Shown here: one piece after another, positions 1 to 5,212 of the stretch
Layout of the letters: the number at the start of each line of letters is the position of its first letter
Numbering within the stretch: the first letter of the stretch is position 1
Translations under genes and position numbers: made by a program
Assembly (NCBI GenBank): GCA_937890845.1
Contig: CALADR010000327.1
Coordinates: 1-5,212, forward strand
Length of the DNA: 5,212 nucleotides
From: an uncultured Bacteroidales bacterium
GTDB taxonomy: Bacteria; Bacteroidota; Bacteroidia; Bacteroidales; UBA932
Reading direction: 5' to 3'
Notes under the pieces: model-generated
What the model saw: the letters and a program-made list of their open reading frames with translations, nothing else
Database searches by the model: none
What the model was told of the DNA's origin: nothing

Positions 1-143
1 CAGAATTCTCACAGAAATGATAGCCGTCAAACTGCTCTTTAAGTCTGGGGCACGCCATTCATTGATATGTCATTAAGATTGTTCAGGCCGCTGAACACGC
101 TCACCTTACCGAATTTGGTTACACCTGTCAGAAAAGCTGCGGC
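1..143 (-). pseudogene. Remnant of AAA-ATPase-like / PD-(D/E)XK family protein, internally deleted, partial at window edge
   Basis: Reading the minus strand from 143 to 60 gives AAFLTGVTKFGKVSVFSGLN then NLNDISM, the highly characteristic core of the AAA-ATPase-like family (Pfam AAA-ATPase_like, usually followed by a PD-(D/E)XK nuclease-like domain). After ISM the frame runs into a stop at 41-39. In another frame, 55 to 1 reads ACPRLKEQFDGYHFCENS, which is the next conserved block of the same family. In intact members these blocks are separated by roughly 30 or more residues (the CGITEEEL region), so an internal, frame-shifting deletion lies between about 56 and 60. Upstream of 143 the frame meets a stop near 165, and no Walker A or N-terminal part is recognisable before the DUF3810 stop at 267. 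The gene is therefore a broken fragment. These proteins occur in many copies in Bacteroidales genomes; their biological role is poorly known. The rest lies beyond the left edge. Confidence 0.85.
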
Positions 144-266
144 CTGATACAGACGATGTTTTTGTTATAGTATTTTCCTGAATATTTTGAAAATCTCAGG
201 CATATTTATCGATATAGCAGGTCAGAAAACTTTCTCTCAGAAACATCTTAAATGCGATTCTACATC
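144..266. other. Intergenic region, degenerate, with a small inverted repeat
   Basis: This AT-rich stretch lies between the stop of the DUF3810 gene and the AAA-ATPase-like remnant. I see no intact gene in it. It holds an imperfect inverted repeat at 177-200: outer arms CCTGA/TCAGG and inner arms ATTTT/AAAAT with almost no loop. No run of T follows it on either strand, so I do not call it a terminator. It may contain decayed 5' sequence of the AAA-ATPase-like remnant, but nothing recognisable is left. Confidence 0.4.
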
Positions 267-1300
267 TTATAAAGACAGGATAAGGCTGATGACCTGTGAG
301 TAGTTTCTGGTACCGTCACTGATTCTGTTGCCTTTCAGGAAAGCATCGTAAAGGACGGTCTGCACCGCATTTACTGCCGGTAACTCCCTGCTTTTCCAGA
401 AAACGCTGCGCTGTCTGAATTGAGCCAGCACTTCAGGCCGTATTCCTGACACCCAAGTATTATACTCCTTTTCTCCCAAAACGGAGGCATTGGACATGAC
501 ATAAGGAAGCAGAGAATAATATCCGCTGTATTTCAATGCCGGAATATCAGCCCCGATACAGAAATAGTATGCCCAATAATTGGCTTCAGCCTCGCTGCTC
601 ACACCCATAAGATGTGAAAACTCGTGCGCATAAGTAAAAGGACGCTCTACATCACACAGGTCAGAGTTGAGAAGAGACTCTCCTGTAAACGGTGCCATGG
701 AACCGCTCACACCCACACCCGAATAAAGAGATGTGAAAACAAAACTTTTGGGCTCCTGCCATTTTCGCGGCTGCGCAAGTCCGGCCTCTACTGGAACAGA
801 CTCATAAAACTTATGTACAGCTTCTTTCAGCACCTCAGGCAAAACCACATCTTGCGCAGTATAATAAAAATTCAAACTGTCAGAATACCGGCACAGAAAA
901 TCACGGAACTTCACTTCATCAAACCCTGCAGGTTCCTTATCCATACGCTCATATATACTCTGCCGGAAATAATTGTTTCCCCATCCGATATAGAACCAGA
1001 CATAAATCCAGACTATCAGTTCCGCCTCCCTTACCATCAAATTTTTCCAGGGAGACTTCAGATTCCTCCGGAAAACAATAACAGGAACAGCCACCAAAGC
1101 CATGACCATTGCTATTACAACAAACTCCATCAGCGGGACAGGGACGAAAAGGCAGAGAACGATGCCGATACTACCGGATAAATCTGTCTCGCATAGAATT
1201 CCCCTGTCTGCGGGCTATACCTGCAGACAAGGATAAATGCAAGCAATACCAGCATAACTCCAATCCTTATTAATTTAAATGCTTTTCGTCTGTCCGTCAT
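267..1300 (-). CDS. DUF3810 family membrane zinc metallopeptidase-like protein, split by a single-base frameshift
   Basis: The C-terminal 287 residues (ATG at 1130 to the stop at 267) carry HEFSH at residues 169-173 and a downstream SSEAEANY block at 178-185. Together these form a gluzincin-type zinc peptidase site typical of DUF3810, an uncharacterised Bacteroidetes family. Hydrophobic segments at about 1-20 and 36-50 are membrane spans. Family members are usually about 350 residues with three N-terminal spans, so this part alone is too short. The missing start lies in another frame: ATG at 1300 encodes 56 residues with a span at about 12-26, then FYARQIYPVV, and stops at 1132-1130, where TGATG overlaps the second ATG. 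Adding one base after CTG joins the frames as SSLVPLMEFVV, matching the family pattern and giving 344 residues. The active site would face the periplasm or the membrane; the substrate is unknown. The gene is either truly disrupted, a sequencing error, or (less likely) two coupled cistrons. The family call is firm; activity is inferred. Confidence 0.88.
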
Positions 1301-1307
1301 AAAATGC

Positions 1308-1315
1308 CAAATGTA
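1308..1315 (-). promoter_or_regulatory. Possible -7 box (TACATTTG) before the DUF3810 gene
   Basis: On the minus strand TACATTTG matches the Bacteroidetes -7 consensus TAnnTTTG and ends only 7 bases before the ATG at 1300. It directly abuts the edge of the MITE-like element. No TTG-type -33 box is visible at the right distance inside the element (about 1335). A start from here would give an almost leaderless mRNA. It may be a leftover promoter whose upstream half was displaced by the insertion, or a chance match. Confidence 0.3.
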
Positions 1316-1316
1316 A

Positions 1317-1480
1317 GAAGCTGTTTAAATTTTTGTCATTATAAATTTTATGAGGTATTTTTGAGGATGTTTTCTGTGACTTTTTGAAAAAGATAACAGT
1401 GTTATCTGACTGAAAAAAGTCGTGGAAAACAGACCTAAAAGAGCCATAAAAGAATTTTTGAAAAATTTTTAAACAGCTTC
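1317..1480. mobile_element. MITE-like element, 164 bp, with terminal inverted repeats and TAA flanking repeats
   Basis: The ends are exact inverted repeats: GAAGCTGTTTAAA at 1317-1329 and its complement at 1468-1480. Both sides are flanked by TAA (1314-1316 and 1481-1483), as expected of a 3-bp target duplication. The whole element is nearly palindromic. Inner paired arms are GTTTTC at 1369-1374 with 1425-1430, and GACTTTTT at 1378-1385 with 1414-1421. The odd-length palindrome GATAACAGTGTTATC at 1392-1406 lies exactly at the centre. There is no coding capacity. This is the shape of a non-autonomous element moved in trans by an insertion-sequence transposase. A 3-bp TNA-type duplication would fit some IS5-group families, but I cannot assign the parent. 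It begins 26 bases past the stop at 1507 and ends 16 bases before the DUF3810 start at 1300, so its RNA hairpin may also act as a terminator between the two genes. Confidence 0.75.
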
Positions 1481-1506
1481 TAAATCCTAATGCAGAAACC
1501 AGCCTT

Positions 1507-2304
1507 CTACTTTATGAAAGTTATACCCTGCCTGTTAAAACGTCTTGCAAGACTTCCGCCCTGTGCAGTCTTCAGAAACGCAGGAGCTTCAGAAGAAAGC
1601 ACAGACAATAGCTTTTCAGCCCTGACATGCACGGAAACAGCCTCATTGTTCGCCACCGTCTGTATCTTCTTGACTATCATCTTTGAAGACGTCTCATCCA
1701 GTTTCCGCAAGGCATTTATAAGGTCTCCTACTACAGACCGGAAATCCTGGACACCGTCAAAATCCTTGTTGTCAGGAGTATAGTCCCCTATCAGATGAAC
1801 ATCATATACTATCGATATCATAGCATTTGCAAACGATGCGTCCTTTCCTCCGGATGCAAAGCCGAAAAGTTTTTCTGTCAGAGCATTAGCCTCCTTATTG
1901 CGTCTCTGTTGTTCGTCAGAAAGCATTTTCTGGAAGCGTTTCACCTCAGACGGATTCTTGCCCCATGGCAATGCATCCGCCTTGGCCTGAAGTTCAGGAT
2001 TCCACGGCCTGGAATTATATCCCCAATGGAAAAGCAGACGGTGCTTGCATTTGAAGCCCGGGAATTGGGATTTCAGATAATCGTAAAAGTTGAGTCCTCC
2101 ATATTCCGGGAGTTCCTCACCCCTGTACCCGTCAATCATTTTTGAGCTTATATAGCGCATCCAGGCTGTAACCTGAGGATTATCCTTAAATCCCAGTACG
2201 GCATAAAAGTCAGCCTTGTGCAGATCAAAGCCGGAATGTGCGAAAGACTTTTCTCCTGAAAAGAATGACAGTGTAACTAAAAGTGCGAGCAATATTTTTT
2301 TCAT
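1507..2304 (-). CDS. Secreted protein of unassigned family with His-rich motifs, possible phospholipase C/P1 nuclease-like fold
   Basis: I do not recognise this 265-residue protein with certainty. The start at 2304 gives MKKILLALLVTLSFF, a good signal peptide with likely cleavage after FA (residue 22). The longer in-frame start at 2373 adds 23 residues before the signal peptide and overlaps the terminator of the upstream gene, so I reject it. The mature part is mostly helical in composition. Its striking elements are HRLLFHWG (H88, H93) and YDVHLIGDYTPDN (H170, D174). The H..GD arrangement recalls the zinc ligands of all-helical enzymes of the zinc-dependent phospholipase C / S1-P1 nuclease type (HLxxD/HxxGD). 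That is inference from short motifs only; the classical N-terminal Trp ligand is absent, and an H (residue 23) follows the predicted cleavage site instead. The protein should be periplasmic or secreted. It is probably transcribed alone: a terminator precedes it and a MITE-like element follows 26 bases after the stop. Confidence 0.75.
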   Translation of the reverse strand: MKKILLALLVTLSFFSGEKSFAHSGFDLHKADFYAVLGFKDNPQVTAWMRYISSKMIDGYRGEELPEYGGLNFYDYLKSQFPGFKCKHRLLFHWGYNSRPWNPELQAKADALPWGKNPSEVKRFQKMLSDEQQRRNKEANALTEKLFGFASGGKDASFANAMISIVYDVHLIGDYTPDNKDFDGVQDFRSVVGDLINALRKLDETSSKMIVKKIQTVANNEAVSVHVRAEKLLSVLSSEAPAFLKTAQGGSLARRFNRQGITFIK

Positions 2305-2325
2305 ATTTTTCAAAATTTCCAAAGT

Positions 2326-2361
2326 GCAAAAATAAGGGCGAGTCTGACTTTTGACCCGCCC
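2326..2361 (-). terminator. Rho-independent terminator of the GH27 transcription unit
   Basis: On the minus strand, GGGCGGGTC (2361-2353) pairs with GACTCGCCC (2344-2336), a 9-bp GC-rich stem with one G-U pair. The loop is 8 bases. TTATTTTTGC follows directly as the U-rich tail. The stem begins 37 bases after the GH27 stop codon, the expected place for the end of the pyrG-cyclotransferase-GH27 transcript. Confidence 0.8.
2327..2334 (-). promoter_or_regulatory. Possible -7 box (TATTTTTG) for the secreted protein gene
   Basis: TATTTTTG on the minus strand fits TAnnTTTG and would give a leader of about 15-20 bases before the ATG at 2304. It overlaps the T-rich tail of the terminator of the preceding gene, so the match may be a by-product of that T-run. 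No clear -33 TTG is visible upstream, where the terminator stem lies. Confidence 0.35.
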
Positions 2362-2398
2362 TATGTACTTCAATTCTTCCCAATCATTGGGGCAATTC

Positions 2399-4027
2399 CT
2401 ATTTCACAAACCCACTAATAGGGCCATTAATATAACCGGGAGATAGTTTTACTACACAAACTCCATGTGGAGCTACTTCTGTTTCCCATCTTTCGTTTAT
2501 CTTGACTTCGGCAATGTCCTTTTGTCTCCAAACATCACGTACTATCTGGGTAGTGACCAACTTAAGTGATTTAGGAATAAAACCTATTTTCTGAGGTTTG
2601 TCAGAAAGATTGAACATTGCTATGGCGACACTGCCATCAGAGAGAGGTTTCAGATAGGTTGCATATGTTTCATTTCCGTAGATACGGACAGCTTGCAAAC
2701 CCAGTTCATCTTGATTTATATCAATGATTTCTCTGTTACAAAGCAGACTGATGGTAAAGTCATCAAGTTCTGCCATATCGCATCCGATAAGAAGAGGAGA
2801 GGCCATCATTGCCCACAAGGAAATATGAGTAAATTGCTCATCCGGAGTCAGTTTGGTCCAATGTGTTTTAGGTCCCCATCCTACTTTCCCGACCACCAGC
2901 ATATCAGCATCAGGCCAATTGCCGGGTTCACGGAATCCCGCCCAGCGATCCTGACCTTCAAATCCGATTTTAGACATGCTTTCCCAACTGTCCCTTATAT
3001 CTCCTGTCGTTCTCCAGCATTGTGCATATTTTTTCAAACTTGCTCCTAAAGAGACATGTGAAGAATTGGATATACTGTAAACAATATCTCTATCAGCCTT
3101 TGCGAGTGCATCAGACATTAATTTCAAATGATAGTGATCATTCGGATTCCAGTCATATTTCAAGTAGTCAACTCCCCAGTCACTCCACTGGCGGGCATCA
3201 GACAGTTCGTGGCGATACCTGGTAAAATACCAAAGGGAATCTCTTTTCAGTTTGCTTCTGTCCAATTTCCAATATTCATCTACTATACCTTTTTCTACGA
3301 AATCGTATTTACCGTCAGGAGTGTCTGAGCTTTCTCCAATATGTCCTGCATACGTTGCAGTCCAAGGACCTGAATATATTCCGAATTTAAGGCCAAATGC
3401 ATGGAGAGAATCTCCCAATGCCTTCATATCGCCGAATTTGCTGTTAGGCTGGATTGCATTATATTTTCCGCCTCGCAGACCCTGCCATCCGTCATCAATA
3501 TTGATATAACTCCAACCGTATTCGACAAGACCTTTCTCAATCATGGCCTTGGCAGAACTCATTACCTTTTCCTGACTTACTGTATTTCCCCAGCAGTTCC
3601 AGGAGTTCCAGCCCATAGGTGGCGTGAGTGCAATTTTATCTCCAATAACTATACGTAACGTTCTATTATCACGCCCTTTCGCATTTTTAGCATGCAGAGT
3701 TACTTCGTACGTTCCTTCGTGCCGTACTTTTCCGGTGATTATACCTGTTTCAGGGTTTAGTTTCAGGCCTTTGGGAAGTCCCTCTGCCGAAAAAGTCATT
3801 GGACGGACACCTGTTGCCGGTATCCGGTATAAAAAATCAGCATCTGGTCTTGCCCCGTATATTTTGGGTCCATTTATTTGTGGAGATTCCGGAGCCGGTG
3901 GAGTCAGGATAAATGCCGAATTGTCAGGCGTTGATGATGCGGATTGTGCAGATGCCTTGACATAGGTGTGCAGCAATAGGAGTATTGCAGCGGTGCTTAT
4001 GACAAATTTGCAAGATGAAAACTTCAT
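2399..4027 (-). CDS. Secreted alpha-galactosidase, glycoside hydrolase family 27, with N-terminal Ig-like domain
   Basis: This 542-residue protein should release terminal alpha-D-galactose from galactosides in the periplasm or outside the cell. Residues 1 to about 27 form a signal peptide (hydrophobic ILLLL, cleavage near ASA). Residues about 50-129 form a putative Ig domain (He_PIG type: GLPKGLKLNPETGIITGK). The GH27 barrel begins at LTPPMGWNSW (134-143), then INIDDGW (175-181), GIYSG (216-220) and DYLKYDW (287-293), with D292 as the nucleophile. WRTTGDIRDSW (338-348) supplies D343 as acid/base; next come PDADMLVVG (372-380) and SPLLIGCDM (410-418), then a C-terminal beta domain from about 445. 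The double Asp in IDDGW favours alpha-galactosidase over the beta-L-arabinopyranosidase variants of the family. The human/plant CEW motif that shapes the substrate pocket is replaced by a SISNSS segment (318-323), as I expect in this bacterial subgroup. The gene lies 26 bases after the cyclotransferase and ends before a terminator, so it is probably cotranscribed. No SusC/D genes are present here. Confidence 0.95.
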   Translation of the reverse strand: MKFSSCKFVISTAAILLLLHTYVKASAQSASSTPDNSAFILTPPAPESPQINGPKIYGARPDADFLYRIPATGVRPMTFSAEGLPKGLKLNPETGIITGKVRHEGTYEVTLHAKNAKGRDNRTLRIVIGDKIALTPPMGWNSWNCWGNTVSQEKVMSSAKAMIEKGLVEYGWSYINIDDGWQGLRGGKYNAIQPNSKFGDMKALGDSLHAFGLKFGIYSGPWTATYAGHIGESSDTPDGKYDFVEKGIVDEYWKLDRSKLKRDSLWYFTRYRHELSDARQWSDWGVDYLKYDWNPNDHYHLKLMSDALAKADRDIVYSISNSSHVSLGASLKKYAQCWRTTGDIRDSWESMSKIGFEGQDRWAGFREPGNWPDADMLVVGKVGWGPKTHWTKLTPDEQFTHISLWAMMASPLLIGCDMAELDDFTISLLCNREIIDINQDELGLQAVRIYGNETYATYLKPLSDGSVAIAMFNLSDKPQKIGFIPKSLKLVTTQIVRDVWRQKDIAEVKINERWETEVAPHGVCVVKLSPGYINGPISGFVK

Positions 4028-4053
4028 AGCGATTAAAAGTGTTCTATAGTCAC

Positions 4054-4815
4054 CTATTTCTCTTCCAGACGCACTTCATAAAGTCGCGGCCAGTTTTTGC
4101 CGGTAAGATAAATCTTGCCGCTGTCAGGATCACAGGCAATACCGTTGAGCACATCTGTTTCCGCAGTCCTCAAACTCTGAGGAAGAAGACCTGAACAGTC
4201 TATTGTAGCCTCAACTTTCCCATCCGTAGGATTGATTATCAGTATTATGTCACTGACATAGACATTTGCCCAAATCTTTCCGTCTATATATTCCAACTCA
4301 TTAAGGAACCTCATCGGACGGCCTTGGAGTTTCACTGTCACCTGCCTGACTGGCTTGAAATCCGGTGTCATAAAATACAGATTGGCAGAGCCGTCACTTG
4401 CGATCAGGCTCTTGCCGTCTGTAGTAAGACCCCACCCTTCCCTTTGGTATGTCCAGGTGGATTTATATTCAAATGTATTTATGTCATAGACAAATGCGAC
4501 CCTGTTGTGCCATGTCAGGATATAGAGGTCATCACCGATTGTAACAGATCCTTCCACAAAATACTGCTTGGCAAAATCCAATTTGCGCAAAGGCTTTCCT
4601 GTAGAGATATCTACTTTCCTGAAAGTGGATTTTCCCTGCAGACCTGTACTTTCATACATCTGTCCTCCATGGAAGAACAGGCCCTGTGTATATGATGTCA
4701 CATCGTGGGGATATTCCCTTACAGGAACTGCCTTGTAACTCTTCACCTGGGCATTGCAGTTCACAAAAGTAAACAATGCCAGCATCGTCGCCGCTATGAC
4801 AGAAACAACTTTCAT
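4054..4815 (-). CDS. Secreted glutaminyl-peptide cyclotransferase (plant/bacterial beta-propeller type)
   Basis: It converts N-terminal glutamine of peptides to pyroglutamate with release of ammonia. The 253-residue protein matches the Glu_cyclase_2 family over its length. Hallmarks are SYTQGLFF (41-48), YESTGLQGKSTFRKV (54-68), EGWGLTTDG (126-134), IASDGSANLYF (138-148), LNELEYIDGKIWANVYVSD (171-189), DVLNGIACDP (221-230) and YLTGKNWPRLYEV (236-248). The Glu in YESTG (E55) corresponds to the catalytic Glu of the papaya-type enzyme, as judged from the motif. The fold is a five-bladed beta-propeller. The start at 4815 gives a signal peptide (MKVVSVIAATMLALFTFVNC). Cleavage could follow CNA, or C20 could be lipidated, though the residues before it are a poor lipobox. 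An upstream in-frame ATG at 4854 lies inside the true pyrG tail and is rejected. It begins 4 bases after the corrected pyrG stop and is probably cotranscribed with it. Confidence 0.93.
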   Translation of the reverse strand: MKVVSVIAATMLALFTFVNCNAQVKSYKAVPVREYPHDVTSYTQGLFFHGGQMYESTGLQGKSTFRKVDISTGKPLRKLDFAKQYFVEGSVTIGDDLYILTWHNRVAFVYDINTFEYKSTWTYQREGWGLTTDGKSLIASDGSANLYFMTPDFKPVRQVTVKLQGRPMRFLNELEYIDGKIWANVYVSDIILIINPTDGKVEATIDCSGLLPQSLRTAETDVLNGIACDPDSGKIYLTGKNWPRLYEVRLEEK

Positions 4816-4819
4816 AGCA

Positions 4820-5212
4820 CTATTCTGCCTGATTCTGCTGTTCTTTTCCAGCACCGGCCTTGTGTGCAGCCTTGTATTCCATTGCAGCCTTTACAAATGC
4901 CACGAATGCACTCCGATAAAGAACGGATGAGACGGTATCTCCACTATCTCCACCAGACCTGTATCAGGGTTCCGTCCTGAAGCCTTCATTCCAGCCTCCT
5001 CTACCATAGGAAGATAGTCGTTATTGAACTCATATCTGTGTCTGTGTCTCTCAGAGATGATTTCCTTACCGTAAATCCTGTAGGCAAGAGAATCTTTAGC
5101 CAACTGACAGTTGTATGCTCCGAGCCTCATTGTACCTCCTTTTATATTGGTACTCTTCTGGTCCTCCATCAAGTCAATGATAGGGACAGGTGTCGAAGGA
5201 TTGACTTCAGTG
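4820..5212 (-). CDS. pyrG: CTP synthase, C-terminal glutaminase end, partial and frame-disrupted
   Basis: CTP synthase aminates UTP to CTP using ATP and glutamine. Only the end of its class I glutamine amidotransferase domain is in the window; the rest lies beyond the right edge. From 5211 the frame reads TEVNPSTPVPIIDLMEDQ, then KGGTMRLGAYNC, ERHRHRYEFNNDYLP, GLVEIVEIPSHPFFIGV. In the family this is followed by Q-[YF]-HPE, whose His and Glu complete the Cys-His-Glu triad (E. coli H515, E517), and about ten further residues. Here the codon for V (4911-4909) is followed by CA and then, in another frame, FVAFVKAAMEYKAAHKAG and a tail ending at TAG 4822-4820, clearly the normal C-terminus. About 16 codons are missing by a length not divisible by three (near 46 bp by my estimate). 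As written, the protein ends at TAA 4893-4891 after the foreign residues HSWHL. Gene identity is certain; whether the lesion is real is not. Confidence 0.93.

Noticed and set aside
177..200. Inverted repeat as a terminator of the DUF3810 gene
   Set aside because: The arms are AT-rich with almost no loop, and no U-tract follows on the minus strand.
1130..1140. Programmed ribosomal frameshift joining the two DUF3810 frames
   Set aside because: No X-XXY-YYZ slippery site or downstream stimulatory structure is evident; a one-base indel explains the junction more simply.
624..1181. 185-codon plus-strand open frame opposite the DUF3810 gene
   Set aside because: Its translation is low-complexity and rich in His/Ile/Arg with no domain. 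It lies opposite a recognisable HEFSH peptidase and is a shadow frame.
1317..1480. CRISPR repeat, tRNA or riboswitch in the structured intergenic region
   Set aside because: There are no spaced direct repeats, no cloverleaf and no known aptamer core; the end-to-end palindrome with TAA flanks fits a MITE better.
2305..2373. Upstream ATG at 2373 as start of the secreted protein
   Set aside because: It would place 23 polar residues ahead of a normal signal peptide and overlaps the terminator stem and the -7 candidate.
2693..3965. Several plus-strand open frames opposite the GH27 gene
   Set aside because: All lie inside the coding strand of a well-supported GH27 enzyme, have no recognisable motifs, and overlap each other.
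4816..4854. Upstream ATG at 4854 as start of the cyclotransferase
   Set aside because: The extra 13 residues are charged and precede the signal peptide, and their bases encode the frame-corrected pyrG tail.
4324..4980. Plus-strand open frames opposite the cyclotransferase and pyrG
   Set aside because: They are antisense to conserved proteins and Cys/His-rich by reverse-complement bias, with no plausible family.

Overview
The window reads as a piece of a Bacteroidales chromosome, most likely a gut Bacteroides/Prevotella-type organism. Evidence: a DUF3810 protein (a family typical of Bacteroidetes), a GH27 alpha-galactosidase with an N-terminal Ig-like domain of the kind common in Bacteroidales, almost no purine-rich Shine-Dalgarno sequences, and TAnnTTTG-like -7 boxes. 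Every gene I can support is on the minus strand, so transcription runs from right to left.

Right to left: (1) 5212-4820, the C-terminal end of pyrG (CTP synthase), whose frame breaks where the glutaminase QxHPE motif should be; the proper C-terminal tail continues in another frame. (2) 4815-4054, a secreted plant-type glutaminyl-peptide cyclotransferase starting 4 bases after the frame-corrected pyrG stop. (3) 4027-2399, a secreted GH27 alpha-galactosidase 26 bases further on. These three probably share a transcript that ends at a hairpin terminator at 2361-2326. (4) 2304-1507, a secreted 265-residue protein of unassigned family with HR....HWG and H..GD motifs, behind its own possible promoter. 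(5) 1317-1480, a 164-bp near-palindromic MITE-like element flanked by TAA direct repeats. (6) 1300-267, a DUF3810 membrane zinc peptidase of Bacteroidetes split by a single-base frameshift between its first two membrane segments. (7) 143-1, a decayed fragment of an AAA-ATPase-like/PD-(D/E)XK protein with an internal deletion, running off the left edge.

Functionally this is mostly housekeeping (CTP synthesis) next to envelope or secreted proteins (pyroglutamate formation, alpha-galactoside hydrolysis, a possible metal-dependent hydrolase, a membrane peptidase). No SusC/SusD pair, regulator or transport gene sits beside the alpha-galactosidase here, so a classic polysaccharide utilisation locus is not shown. 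I see no clear new multi-gene system. The most notable signal is the set of three frame-breaking lesions in 5.2 kb (pyrG, DUF3810, AAA-ATPase remnant) plus the small mobile element. Either the sequence has assembly or read errors, or the locus is eroding; the pyrG lesion, in a normally essential gene, decides how to read the others.
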